A stretch of 49,748 bases of DNA from CAZMSD01 sp964568855. GTDB taxonomy: Bacteria > CAIWAD01. The number at the start of each line of letters is the position of its first letter. Within the stretch, counting starts at the first letter, position 1. This document shows positions 25,588-35,456 of this stretch, piece by piece. Under the pieces are notes generated by a model. That model did no database searches, was not told where the DNA came from, and was given only the letters and a program-made list of their open reading frames with translations. The position numbers and the translations under genes were made by a program. Location: positions 1-49,748 of the forward strand of contig CAZMSD010000032.1 in NCBI GenBank assembly GCA_964568855.1, read 5' to 3'.

Positions 25588-26142
25588 ATGGAGATCCAGA
25601 AGCTGGAACTGAATCCGCGCGAGCGCCTGGGCAAGGGCGCGGCGCGACAAGTCAGGAAACGGGCCGACGTGCCCGTGGTGGTCTACGGCAAGGACCGTGA
25701 CACGGAACACTACTCGGTCAACGCCCACGACCTGGAGACGGCCCTGGCCCACCATGCCAGGCTGCTGCAGCTGAACCAGGGCAAAAAGCAGCTCGGCGTC
25801 TGCCTGGTGCGGGAGATCCAGCGGCACCCGGTGAGCGAGGACGTGATGCACGCCGATTTCTACAGCGTGCAGCCGGAGGACAAGATCCAGCTGCAGCTGC
25901 CCGTGCGTCTCACAGGCCGGCCGGTGGGCGTCAAGCAGGGCGGACAGGTGCGCACCTTGCTGCACAGGGTCAACGTGGAGTGCAAGACCGCCGACCTGCC
26001 CATGTTCTACGAGATCGACATCACGCGGCTCGAGGCGGGCTCCACGCTGCTGGTCCGCGACCTGCCGCTGGGGGATATCAAGGTGCTCAACCACGAGCAC
26101 GTGGCCGTGGTGCAGATCACCAAGCCCAGAGACAAGACCTGA
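25588..26142 (+). CDS. rplY: Ribosomal protein bL25 (long CTC-type)
   Basis: 5S rRNA-binding protein of the large subunit, 184 residues, so the two-domain CTC/TL5 form rather than the short E. coli form. The N-terminal bL25 barrel has RERLGKGAARQVRKRADVPVVVYG and HPVSEDVMHADFYSV. The C-terminal beta domain has LPVRLTGRPVGVKQGGQVRTLLH and DITRLEAGSTLLVRDLPLG. The start has AAAGGA 8 bases upstream. It lies between prs and pth, the standard prs-rplY-pth arrangement, with a 16-base gap to pth. Confidence 0.95.
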   Translation: MEIQKLELNPRERLGKGAARQVRKRADVPVVVYGKDRDTEHYSVNAHDLETALAHHARLLQLNQGKKQLGVCLVREIQRHPVSEDVMHADFYSVQPEDKIQLQLPVRLTGRPVGVKQGGQVRTLLHRVNVECKTADLPMFYEIDITRLEAGSTLLVRDLPLGDIKVLNHEHVAVVQITKPRDKT

Positions 26143-26158
26143 GCCGCCGGAAGCGTGC

Positions 26159-26826
26159 ATGCACGTCATTTGTGGACTAGGGAATCCCGGGAGGCGCTAC
26201 CGCAACACGTGGCACAACCTGGGATTCGCTCTATTGGACCGCCTCGCCGAAAGGGCGGGGGAACGCTTCCGCAGCGGGCGGGGCAGCTACGTGGAGTGCC
26301 GTCTCGGACTGGCCGGCCGCGATCTCCTGCTGTTCAAACCCACGACCTACATGAACCTCTCGGGACAGGCCGTCGTCGAGTTCGCTCAGTTTTACCGGGT
26401 AGAACCGGGCGAGATGCTGGTGGTCTTCGACGACATGGACCTGCCGCTGGGGGAGATCCGTTTCCGGGCCCGCGGCTCGGGCGGAAACCACAATGGCATG
26501 AATCACGTGCTGCAGGTCCTGGGGACCGACGAGATCCCGCGCTTGCGGCTGGGCTTCCATCCGCCGGTGGAGATACCGTCCAGGGAGTGGCGCCGCCTGG
26601 TGCTGGGTCCCGTTCCCGCAGCGGCCAGGGAAGCAGTGGATGAAATGCTTCAGCGGGCCGCCGAGGGAATCGGCGTCTTCCTCGCGGAAGGTCTCACGAC
26701 CGCCATGAACCGCTTCAACCGCGGCGCCGCTTCAGGCGCGGAAGACGCGGGGCTGGCGGACGATAAGAGCGATATGAACGATAAGGACAGGGATAAGGAA
26801 CAGGATCAAACAGACGGGGGATGCTC

Positions 26827-26830
<4 letters not shown>
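26159..26830 (+). CDS. pth: Peptidyl-tRNA hydrolase
   Basis: Recycles peptidyl-tRNA dropped from ribosomes. The 223 residues start with the family signature CGLGNPGRRYRNTWHNLGF, including catalytic H19. FKPTTYMNLSGQAV, FDDMDLPLGEIRFR and SGGNHNGMNHV follow with the substrate-binding Asn residues. The enzyme core ends near residue 190. About 30 acidic and basic low-complexity residues (SDMNDKDRDKEQDQTDGG) form an unusual C-terminal tail that overlaps the start of hppA. Enzyme identity is certain. The tail has no known role and may exist simply to couple translation to hppA. Confidence 0.96.
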
Positions 26831-28887
<2,057 letters not shown>

Positions 28888-28917
28888 TGCACCGGAGAGG
28901 ATATAGCGCCCGAGGTC

Positions 28918-29391
28918 GTGTCGATTCATATCCGTGCGGAGGTTTATTCAACTCATGTCAAGCTGATGGAGCAACTTCCGTCTGACTATTTCGCCGAGCT
29001 GGCTCGCCAGCTTGCCTTTCTCAGCGCCGTCCTGGGGGGATTCTCAGCGACCTTCCTCGGAACTCTGCTTGCTGTCGGCTCCTCCCGGCGTGTCGCCGGA
29101 TGGGCTATTGGAAGTGCGGCCGTCTCAGCCGCCAGTTTAATCTGTACCGCACTTCTCGCTACTTTCATCGGCGTGGCTACGCACGCGGAGGCACCCAGAT
29201 CGATCGCATCGGCTTCCCTGGCTGACGGGCCTCGGATAGCAATGATCATTGTGCTCATGCTCGGTATGTATTCGCTGCTTCTCTCGCTCGGACTATGCGG
29301 GTGGATTCGATCACGCGCCGTTGGAATCGTAACGACTATAACCGGGGTGCTTGCCGCTTTTTTGGCAACATGGGCCATTTCTGGGTTCTAG
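28918..29391 (+). CDS. Unknown four-helix membrane protein, atypical composition
   Basis: I do not recognise this 157-residue protein. It has four clear hydrophobic helices: residues 33-55 (LAFLSAVLGGFSATFLGTLL), about 58-86, about 105-128 and about 133-155. Short loops link them and there is no catalytic-looking motif. Start GTG 28918 has a GAGG just upstream; ATG 28966 (MEQLPSDYF) is a good alternative and would remove a poorly conserved-looking stretch. Its codon use differs from its neighbours, with many A/T-ending codons (TTA, TCA, ATA, GTA), suggesting later acquisition. It stands alone between hppA and the rpsF operon. Confidence 0.6.
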   Translation: MSIHIRAEVYSTHVKLMEQLPSDYFAELARQLAFLSAVLGGFSATFLGTLLAVGSSRRVAGWAIGSAAVSAASLICTALLATFIGVATHAEAPRSIASASLADGPRIAMIIVLMLGMYSLLLSLGLCGWIRSRAVGIVTTITGVLAAFLATWAISGF

Positions 29392-29456
29392 ATACAACCG
29401 GATGACCGGGGATCGTATTGACAGATTCCTTTGCTGCCCGGAATTGGTAAGCACCT

Positions 29457-29485
29457 TTGCATTTCAAATCGCGGAGCGCTAAACT
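29457..29485 (+). promoter_or_regulatory. Candidate promoter of the rpsF operon
   Basis: TTGCAT (29457-29462), a 17-base spacer and TAAACT (29480-29485) form a reasonable sigma-70-like promoter in an AT-richer gap. Transcription would begin near 29492, leaving a leader of about 60 bases that contains the hairpin at 29510. A lone TTGACA at 29418 has no good partner at the right distance. Confidence 0.4.
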
Positions 29486-29509
29486 GCGCCTCGCTTCCAC
29501 ATATCCTTG

Positions 29510-29530
29510 CCGCCCGGGTGGACCGGGCGG
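29510..29530 (+). promoter_or_regulatory. Leader hairpin upstream of rpsF, possible ribosomal-protein control site
   Basis: CCGCCCGG (29510-29517) pairs perfectly with CCGGGCGG (29523-29530), leaving the loop GTGGA. It lies 23 bases before the rpsF start and 11 bases before the AAGGAG ribosome binding site. Many bacteria regulate rpsF-rpsR through an S6:S18-binding RNA in this leader. This hairpin is in the right place, but I cannot match the known consensus with confidence. Confidence 0.4.
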
Positions 29531-29553
29531 ACTGACGTCCATAAGGAGCCTGC

Positions 29554-30033
29554 ATGAGTGAGTTGAAGACTTACGAAATCACCTTTATCGCCGAGCCGAA
29601 CTACGACGACGAGCGGGTGAACTCCATGGTGGGGAAGTACACCGAGTTCATCGGCGCCCGGGGAGGCGAGGTACAGAAGGTGGAGCGGCTGGGCAAGAAG
29701 CGCCTGGCCTACCCCATCGAGAAACGCCAGTACGGCTACTACATCTACTCGGAAGTCAAGATGCCCGGTACGGGCGTGGCGCCGCTGAAGCGCTGGTTCG
29801 CCCTGGCCGAGGACATTATCCGCCACCTGGTGGTGGTGATGAGCGAACGGGACATCCGCTTCAAAGCCCTCACCGCGGACCGCTACCGCAAGGAGATGGA
29901 GCGCCGCAACGTGGCCACCCGTCCCGGCGGCAAGGAGGAAGCCCAGGGCGCCGAAAAGGGCGGATCGGACCAGGGACGGCGGGACAAGGGGCCCCGGCCC
30001 CAGCGGGACCACGGCAGAAGGAAGGAGGGCTGA
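29554..30033 (+). CDS. rpsF: Ribosomal protein bS6
   Basis: Small-subunit protein that pairs with bS18 on the platform, 159 residues. The family core (1-100) begins LKTYEITFIAEPNYDDERVN and includes GGEVQKVERLGKKRLAYPIEKRQYGYY and LNIR-equivalent RHLVVVMSERDIRF. The last 50 residues are a low-complexity basic/acidic tail (GGKEEAQGAEKGGSDQGRR and onward), longer than in E. coli. The start has AAGGAG 7 bases upstream. It is the first gene of the rpsF-rpsR-rplI operon; no ssb gene is interposed. Confidence 0.96.
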   Translation: MSELKTYEITFIAEPNYDDERVNSMVGKYTEFIGARGGEVQKVERLGKKRLAYPIEKRQYGYYIYSEVKMPGTGVAPLKRWFALAEDIIRHLVVVMSERDIRFKALTADRYRKEMERRNVATRPGGKEEAQGAEKGGSDQGRRDKGPRPQRDHGRRKEG

Positions 30034-30036
30034 TCG

Positions 30037-30267
30037 ATGCCGGGAGGATACAGCAAGAAACGCATCTGCCGGTTCTGCGAGTCCGGCGTGAAGTACATCG
30101 ACTACCGCGACGACAAGCGGCTGGTCCGCTTTCTCACCGAACGGGGCAAGATCATCCCGCGCCGGGTTTCCGGCACCTGCGCCAGGCACCAGCGGATGCT
30201 CACCACGGCCATCAAACGGGCCAGGCTTCTGGCCCTGCTGCCCTTCGTGGCGGACAACCCGGCCTAA
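30037..30267 (+). CDS. rpsR: Ribosomal protein bS18
   Basis: 76-residue partner of bS6. The sequence shows the conserved CRFCESGVKYIDYRD, LVRFLTERGKIIPRRVSGTCARHQRMLTTAIKRARLLALLPF. The CxxC pair plus a third Cys and a His (GTCARH) is the zinc-binding variant of bS18, in contrast to the C-minus form found in organisms that save zinc. It starts 3 bases after the rpsF stop and is followed by rplI after 12 bases. Confidence 0.96.
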   Translation: MPGGYSKKRICRFCESGVKYIDYRDDKRLVRFLTERGKIIPRRVSGTCARHQRMLTTAIKRARLLALLPFVADNPA

Positions 30268-30279
30268 GGAGATCAGGAG

Positions 30280-30906
30280 ATGAAAGTCATACTGCGCACG
30301 GAAATCGAGAAGCTGGGCAAGATCGGCGACGTGGTCTCGGTCAAGCCCGGCTACGCCCGGAACTACCTGGTCCCCCAGGGGCATGCCTACGTGGCCGACA
30401 AGGGGAACCTGCGCCGCTTCGAGGAAGAGAAACGCCAGCTCCTGGCGCGGGCGGATAACGAACGCACCCGTGCCGAGGCCCTGAAGGAGCGCATCGAAGA
30501 GCGCAATTACACGATCGAGGTGAAGACCGGGGAGAAGGGCCGGCTCTACGGCAGCGTCACTTCGCAGAACATCGCCGAGTTGCTGGACCGGGCGGGCTTC
30601 GAGGTGGACAAGCGGCGCGTGGTGCTCGAGCAGCCCATCAAGTCCCTGGGCCTCTTCGAGGTGCCCGTGAAGCTTTACGGTGACGTGCAGGCCGTGGCCA
30701 AGGTCTTCGTGCTGGACGCCGAGGCGCACCTGCACGAAGCCGAGGGCGAGGGAGCCGGGGAGGGATCCGCGGAAGCCAAGAGCGAAGAATCTGCGCCTGA
30801 AGCTCCCGGGGCCGAGGTGGCCGCGGCGGAGGCGGAAGCAGCCCCGGGTGATACAGCGGAGGCCGAACGGGCGGCCGGGGAAAGCGAAGCGGAAGGCGAG
30901 AAGTAG
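30280..30906 (+). CDS. rplI: Ribosomal protein bL9 with acidic C-terminal extension
   Basis: Large-subunit protein, 208 residues; the usual length is about 150. The N-terminal domain is canonical (MKVILRTEIEKLGKIGDVVSVKPGYARNYLVPQGHAYVADKGNL), followed by the long helix and the C-terminal domain (GRLYGSVTSQNIAELLDRAGFEVDKRRVVL...LGLFEVPVKLYGDVQAVAKVFVL). Residues about 150-208 are an Ala/Glu/Gly-rich acidic tail with no counterpart in E. coli. The RBS GGAG lies at normal distance. The gene ends the operon just before a strong terminator. Confidence 0.95.
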   Translation: MKVILRTEIEKLGKIGDVVSVKPGYARNYLVPQGHAYVADKGNLRRFEEEKRQLLARADNERTRAEALKERIEERNYTIEVKTGEKGRLYGSVTSQNIAELLDRAGFEVDKRRVVLEQPIKSLGLFEVPVKLYGDVQAVAKVFVLDAEAHLHEAEGEGAGEGSAEAKSEESAPEAPGAEVAAAEAEAAPGDTAEAERAAGESEAEGEK

Positions 30907-30935
30907 CACCTTCGCGAATCTGAAGTGCGAGAATC

Positions 30936-30962
30936 AAGGGGAGCCCGCGGGCTCCCCTTTTT
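30936..30962 (+). terminator. Rho-independent terminator of the rpsF-rpsR-rplI operon
   Basis: AAGGGGAGCC pairs with GGCTCCCCTT around a CGCG loop, followed by TTTTTATTT. The stem has no mismatch. It lies 30 bases after the rplI stop and just before the end of the convergent PAP2 gene. Confidence 0.93.
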
Positions 30963-30980
30963 ATTTGCATTATCCGGACT

Positions 30981-31799
30981 CTAGAATTCCCAGCGCATGC
31001 GGAACCCCAGGTACTCGGAACTCGCTTCCACATCGATCGAGATTTCCCGTGATACACCTGTTCCCAGGAAGGCGTCGTTGAAGAAGGCGCTCAGGAAATA
31101 GCCGAGGGATATTCCCGCCAGGACGTCCGAGGGATAGTGCCTTCGCCCTTCCACCCGGGCCCAGGCCATGGCGAGGGTGATCGAGTCAAGACCGTGGACG
31201 ATGCTCGATATTGCGGATTCGGAAATCGCGCAGCATTCCACGTTCCGGGAAGCCGACATGACCTGGGAAGCGGCGTAGGAAGTGTGCAGGGAAGGGAAAC
31301 TGCTCAGGTCCGCGTCGTCATAGAGGCGCTTCCGCCTGGTGGTTTCCTGCAGGAACCGGATCAGGTGAAATGTAAGCTGGTTCGCCGCCACTCCCACGGC
31401 GCTCCCCTTGGCCTTGGCCGTCAACCAAGCCAAGGGCTGGTCGGCGCAGGGAGTCGCCAGCACGCTGCCCCAGTAGGTCACGTTCGAAACGGTGATCAGG
31501 GCGTCGCTTGCCTTCCGAGCGCGGACCGGGGAGCCGTAGACCGGCGCATGGCGCACCGCCCAGTCCGAAAGTCGCCGGTCCCAGCCGTCGATCTGCAGCA
31601 GGACCGCGCCCAGGGCCGGTCCCCAGACCTTCGGATCGCCGGCGGCGTTCTTCGCGGCCTCGCCCAGTCGCCGCAATCCGGGGGCGAGAGTGGCGTCCTC
31701 GCCCCAGCAGCGGCCGTTCTCTATCGTGCTGCAGCCCGCGGCAAGCAGGATCAGTACGGCGATCAGCGCCGTGACACAGTGAAGTCGTGGTGCTCTCAT
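30981..31799 (-). CDS. PAP2-family phosphatase-like lipoprotein
   Basis: 272 residues with a lipoprotein signal peptide (LIAVLILLAAGC, lipidated C23), so probably anchored in the outer membrane facing the periplasm. PAP2 motif 2 is present as FPSLHTSYAA and motif 3 as EGRRHYPSDVLAG, holding the catalytic histidines. Motif 1 (KxxxxxxRP) is not obvious; RRKRLYDDADL occupies its place. Most PAP2 lipid phosphatases are polytopic membrane proteins; this one has a lipobox and only modest hydrophobicity, resembling secreted class A acid phosphatase-like members. Substrate is unknown. It stands alone and is convergent with the rplI operon. Confidence 0.75.
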   Translation of the reverse strand: MRAPRLHCVTALIAVLILLAAGCSTIENGRCWGEDATLAPGLRRLGEAAKNAAGDPKVWGPALGAVLLQIDGWDRRLSDWAVRHAPVYGSPVRARKASDALITVSNVTYWGSVLATPCADQPLAWLTAKAKGSAVGVAANQLTFHLIRFLQETTRRKRLYDDADLSSFPSLHTSYAASQVMSASRNVECCAISESAISSIVHGLDSITLAMAWARVEGRRHYPSDVLAGISLGYFLSAFFNDAFLGTGVSREISIDVEASSEYLGFRMRWEF

Positions 31800-32485
31800 T
31801 GGTTTCCCAGGTGGGAGGAAATATACATGCCGGGCGGGAAGAGCGGTGGCGGATTACTTGGGAATCGCACGCTGCGATAGCCGATTCCCAGTGCGCAGAT
31901 CCCCTGTTGGGATAAACCCTCAGACCCTTTGCACCGAGTACGGTGCGGGTTCCAGGGAAGCAGTCCCACCCGGGGTCGCCAACGAGGATGAACACCCCCT
32001 TCCAAAGCCCCGAACTTCCTCAGTTCGCCAGTCCCCGACTCGCCGCCCTGCCGGCCCGATGCCCTGCGATCAGCATTGACGGCTCCTCCCGGCATGCTGA
32101 GCAGCCCGTCGCCCCTGCCTCCCGCTGCAGAAAACTCAAAACCCGCCGATGAGGACAGAAGCCGCCAGTGCGCCCGATCGCCGGGCCGGGATGGCTCTCG
32201 ACATTCTGGATCGACTCCGGGAGGCGAGATCCGGGCAGTGCTCGTGACGCCCGGACCGGCGACGTACAGGGATTGTCACGGATCTTGCTGAAAGCGGCGA
32301 TCAAGAGCCACGGTCGCGGTGGGCCGTGGGCTCACAGCTTGGAACAGCTTGCAGCCGGGAGAGGGGCGGCGGAGGGTTTTTCCACAATTGGGAAAATCCT
32401 GCCCGGGAGTCTGTACTGCAGGCTCCCCCGGCCACCCCTTGATCGAGCGGCCGAAGTGTTGATCCTTCCAGATGCGGATGTGCAG
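31800..32485. other. About 690 bases without a supported gene, upstream of fliD
   Basis: Open frames here have no family resemblance and poor codon pattern. A frame continuous with fliD runs back to 32168 but is rich in Arg/Gly/Pro, as expected for chance translation of GC-rich DNA. The only clear structure is a hairpin at 32405-32427 (GGGAGTCTG with CAGGCTCCC, one G-T pair) about 58 bases before fliD, with no T-tract. No convincing sigma-28 or sigma-54 promoter was found. Confidence 0.5.
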
Positions 32486-34150
32486 ATGAGTGTCTCCGGC
32501 GTCGTTTCCTTCAGCGGTCTCTATTCCGGCATCGACTGGAACGCCACCATCGATGCGCTGATGGAAGTGGAGCGCCGGCCGGTGACGCTCCTGGAACGGC
32601 GCAGGGCCGACCAGCAGCTCAAGCTCGACGCCTGGACCTCGCTGGAGGCCAAGCTGACTTCCCTGATGAACCTGATGGAGGACCTCGAGGTCGCCGCCGA
32701 CTTCCTGCTCTACAGCACCTCCAGCAGCGACAGCGACAAGCTGACCGCCGGCGCCGATTCCGGAGCGGTGGAGGGCACCTACGGCGTGGTGATCAACCGG
32801 CTGGCCACTTCCTCGCGGCTGATCCACCAGGGCTGGGCCGACTCCAACACCACCGCGGTCAATTCCTCCGGAAGCGGGCAGCAGTTCGTCTATGTCCATG
32901 GCACCGGCGGGGACGCCGAGACCGTCAGTATCGACGTGCCCGACGGCACCACGCTGGCCGGTCTGGTGGAACTGATCAACAACGACGAGGACAACCCGGG
33001 CCTGCGGGCCTCGATCATCAACGACGGCAGCGGGGGCGCCACGGCCTACCACCTGGTGCTCAGCAGCACGGACACCGGATCGGACACCCTGATCAGCATC
33101 GACGACGCGGGCACCACCCTGGGGGACGGCGGCAACTTCGACCAGGCGGCCTTCCCGGACGGGCAGACCGGGGTGGATGCCCAGATCCGCGTTGACGGCT
33201 ATCCGCCCGGCGGCTGGATCGAGAGCTCCTCCAACTCGGTCAGCGACGTGGTGGACGGGGTGACCTTCAACCTGCTGGACACCACCGCCGGCGAGGAGAT
33301 CTCGCTCACCGTATTGCGCGACGAAGCCGGCGTGAAGTCGAAGATCCAGAGCTTCGTGGACGCCTACAACGAAGTGCTCACGCTGATCAACGCCTACGAG
33401 AGCTACGACTCCGCTTCGGAGACCATGGGCCCGCTGCTGGGCGATTCCGGGCTGATCCTGCTGGAGCGCGAGCTGGACCGGTTCACCAACCGCGAAATGG
33501 CGGGCCTGCCCGATTCAGCCACCTTCACCATGCTGGCCGAGATCGGCATTACCACCGGGGAAGGCGGGCTGCTCGAAGTGGACTCCACCACCCTGGACGA
33601 AGCCCTGGAGGACCATTTCGACGCGGTGAAGGACCTCTTCACCTTCAGCAGCCGCAGCGATTCCAGCAATCTCAGCTATTTCACGCGCACCTCGGCCACC
33701 GAGGGCGGCGACTACTCCGTCCAGGTGCAGTACGACGCCTCCGGCTCGATTCTTTCCGCCACCATCGACGGGGAAGCGGCCACAGTGGACGGCGGCTTCA
33801 TCGTCGGCGCGGAGGGCGGCGGCGCCGAGGGACTCAGGCTGCGCTTCACCGATCCCGGCGACGGTCCGGGGACCCTTTCCGCCACCGTCTCGCTGGGCAT
33901 GGGCGTGGCCGCCTCGTACTACCAGGTGCTGGACACGCTGATGGATCCCGACGAGGGTCATGTCCAGTACCAGACGGACCGCATCGAGGACAGCATCGAG
34001 AGTCTCACGGAGCAGATCAGCGACCTGGAGAGCCGGCTCGAGCTGGTCCGCCAGCAGTACGAGCGGGAGTTCACCACCCTTGAATCCATGCTGGCGCAGT
34101 TGCAGTCGCAGTCGAATTTCCTGACCGCCCAGTTCTCCGGCAACAGTTAA
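32486..34150 (+). CDS. fliD: Flagellar hook-associated protein 2 (filament cap)
   Basis: FliD caps the flagellar filament and folds flagellin subunits into it. The 554 residues begin with the conserved N-terminal helix region (MSVSGVVSFSGLYSGIDWNATIDALMEVERRPVTLLERRRADQQ) and end with the coiled coil (DRIEDSIESLTEQISDLESRLELVRQQYEREFTTLESMLAQLQSQSNFLTAQFSGNS), both diagnostic. The middle is variable, Asp/Ser/Thr/Gly-rich and acidic, as expected for surface-exposed domains. ATG 32486 fits the family start, although its ribosome binding site is weak (GGATG). It is followed by fliS after 16 bases; no flagellin gene is in the window. Confidence 0.94.
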   Translation: MSVSGVVSFSGLYSGIDWNATIDALMEVERRPVTLLERRRADQQLKLDAWTSLEAKLTSLMNLMEDLEVAADFLLYSTSSSDSDKLTAGADSGAVEGTYGVVINRLATSSRLIHQGWADSNTTAVNSSGSGQQFVYVHGTGGDAETVSIDVPDGTTLAGLVELINNDEDNPGLRASIINDGSGGATAYHLVLSSTDTGSDTLISIDDAGTTLGDGGNFDQAAFPDGQTGVDAQIRVDGYPPGGWIESSSNSVSDVVDGVTFNLLDTTAGEEISLTVLRDEAGVKSKIQSFVDAYNEVLTLINAYESYDSASETMGPLLGDSGLILLERELDRFTNREMAGLPDSATFTMLAEIGITTGEGGLLEVDSTTLDEALEDHFDAVKDLFTFSSRSDSSNLSYFTRTSATEGGDYSVQVQYDASGSILSATIDGEAATVDGGFIVGAEGGGAEGLRLRFTDPGDGPGTLSATVSLGMGVAASYYQVLDTLMDPDEGHVQYQTDRIEDSIESLTEQISDLESRLELVRQQYEREFTTLESMLAQLQSQSNFLTAQFSGNS

Positions 34151-34166
34151 GGGGAAAGGAGCCGCC

Positions 34167-34592
34167 ATGGCTCAGGACGTCAGAGTGAAGCAGTACAGCC
34201 AGACCAAGGTCCAGACGGCGGACCGCGGAAAGCTGCTGCTGATGGTCTACGACGTGGCCATCAACTCGCTGAAGGACTCCGGGCGCCTGATGCGGGAGGG
34301 CGACCATTCCGAGAAGGGTCTGCGGCTGGACCGCGCCCTGCGCGCGGTGGGCGAGCTGCGGAAATCGCTGGACATGGAGGCGGGCCGGGAGATCGCCCGC
34401 AGCCTCGACCGGCTCTACGATTTCATGATCCGTCGGATCGGCGAGGCCAACCTGAACAACCGGCCGGAGCACCTGGAGGTGGTGATCAGGATCCTGGAGG
34501 ACCTGCGTGAGACATGGACCCAGGTGGTAAACCGGCATGCCGGTGATATAAAACCGCCCGACGGGGACCGGCCGTCGGGGATCCTGGCCTGA
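34167..34592 (+). CDS. fliS: Flagellin export chaperone FliS
   Basis: 141-residue, all-helical cytosolic chaperone that binds the C-terminus of unassembled flagellin. The signature KQYSQTKVQTADRGKLLLMVYDVAINSL near the N-terminus, the RALRAVGELRKSLDMEAGREIARSLDRLYDFMIRRIGEANL middle and the late ILEDLRETW are typical. The start has AAAGGAG 7 bases upstream. The fliD-fliS order is nearly universal. The next small gene begins 10 bases later, so the operon continues. Confidence 0.95.
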   Translation: MAQDVRVKQYSQTKVQTADRGKLLLMVYDVAINSLKDSGRLMREGDHSEKGLRLDRALRAVGELRKSLDMEAGREIARSLDRLYDFMIRRIGEANLNNRPEHLEVVIRILEDLRETWTQVVNRHAGDIKPPDGDRPSGILA

Positions 34593-34602
34593 GGACGGCT
34601 GA

Positions 34603-34815
34603 ATGAGCACCGGCATCGGCAACCTGGCCCAGCTCAGGGCCTACCGTCCCGACCTGCTGCCGCAGCAGGCGCGACCCCAGGACCGGCTCCGCGACAATTC
34701 CGAGGTGTCGGCAGAACGGGAGCACGACCGGCGGTCGCGGGAAAGCGCCGAGGTGGAGGACCGCGGCGCCCCCCGCGAGCTGAAAAAGGGAAGATTGCTG
34801 GACGTTTACGGCTGA
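34603..34815 (+). CDS. Small unknown protein in flagellar operon, C-terminal RLLDVYG motif
   Basis: The 70-residue charged protein has no recognisable domain. Most of it is predicted disordered (QQARPQDRLRDNSEVSAERE and similar). Its last residues, KKGRLLDVYG, closely resemble the end of the next protein (DRLLDIYGIK), suggesting a shared short binding motif. It starts 10 bases after fliS, with GAGG in the gap. The position suggests a flagellar accessory or regulatory role, for example a FlgN-, FlgM- or FliT-like helper, but the sequence does not show which. Confidence 0.6.
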   Translation: MSTGIGNLAQLRAYRPDLLPQQARPQDRLRDNSEVSAEREHDRRSRESAEVEDRGAPRELKKGRLLDVYG

Positions 34816-34881
34816 AGCCCGGTGCGGCGCGCTCTCCGGCGGGGCCGCTGAACCGCCACCTGCTTCGGCATCGGAGGAAGC

Positions 34882-35358
34882 ATGCAGATCGACCAAGGAT
34901 CGACCAACCGGATCAACCAGGAGCTGCGCCGCGCGGAGCTGGAGCACCGCTTCCTGGTCAACCGGCGGTTCCGGCAGATCGCGCAGGAACCGGCGACGGA
35001 CCGCGTGATGATCAGCGATGAGGCGCGCGCTCTGGGACGACTGCACAAGTCCCTGATGCAGCAACTGTCCAATCTCTCCGACCTGAGAGAAGACCAGGTC
35101 GCTCTGGCCCGGGAGAGGATTGCCGCGGGATATTACAGCCGGGAGGATATTGTGGACCAGATAGGCGAGAAGCTTACGAACAGTGCCGCGGCCCATTCGG
35201 CGGTTCGCGGGGACTCCGGCGTTGAAACTCCCGAACTTGCCTACCGCGGCGAATTGATGTCCGACGTGAATGAGAAGATAGAGGCGGGTTTTTATTCCGA
35301 TGATGAGGTGATGGCCTACGTGGCGGATCGACTTCTTGACATTTATGGCATAAAGTAG
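34882..35358 (+). CDS. Probable FlgM-like anti-sigma factor with duplicated C-terminal module
   Basis: 158 residues. Two segments resemble the sigma-28-binding helices of FlgM (R.x.v..l...I..G.Y......iA..l): residues about 70-99 (DQVALARERIAAGYYSREDI and following) and about 127-156 (DVNEKIEAGFYSDDEVMAYV and following). FlgM normally has one such segment in about 100 residues. The region between is Ala/Ser-rich. The protein ends in RLLDIYGIK. The RBS GGAGG lies 5 bases upstream. Position two genes after fliS favours a flagellar regulator. The match is by pattern only; a rod-linked or unrelated flagellar protein remains possible. Confidence 0.55.
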   Translation: MQIDQGSTNRINQELRRAELEHRFLVNRRFRQIAQEPATDRVMISDEARALGRLHKSLMQQLSNLSDLREDQVALARERIAAGYYSREDIVDQIGEKLTNSAAAHSAVRGDSGVETPELAYRGELMSDVNEKIEAGFYSDDEVMAYVADRLLDIYGIK

Positions 35359-35427
35359 ATCCGGCATTTTCTCCTTTAGACAGCTTTAGCCGGTGCCAAT
35401 TATATCTTAACTCTGCTCCTATTTTAG

Positions 35428-35456
35428 TTGCCTTTTATTCGGGGGAATGGTATCTA
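35428..35456 (+). promoter_or_regulatory. Candidate promoter in the AT-rich gap before the bfn operon
   Basis: TTGCCT (35428-35433), a 17-base spacer and TATCTA (35451-35456) form a sigma-70-like pair. The surrounding 35359-35545 is clearly AT-rich compared with the rest of the window and contains no gene; a CCAGCT/AGCTGG hairpin lies at about 35468-35490. Confidence 0.35.

Noticed and set aside
32338..32352. Sigma-54-like promoter (TTGGAACAGCTTGCA) before fliD
   Set aside because: The GG and GC elements are 10 rather than 12 bases apart, so a -24/-12 promoter is not formed.
32168..32485. In-frame upstream extension of fliD of 106 codons
   Set aside because: The extra residues are Arg/Gly/Pro-rich without FliD similarity; the family start lies at ATG 32486.
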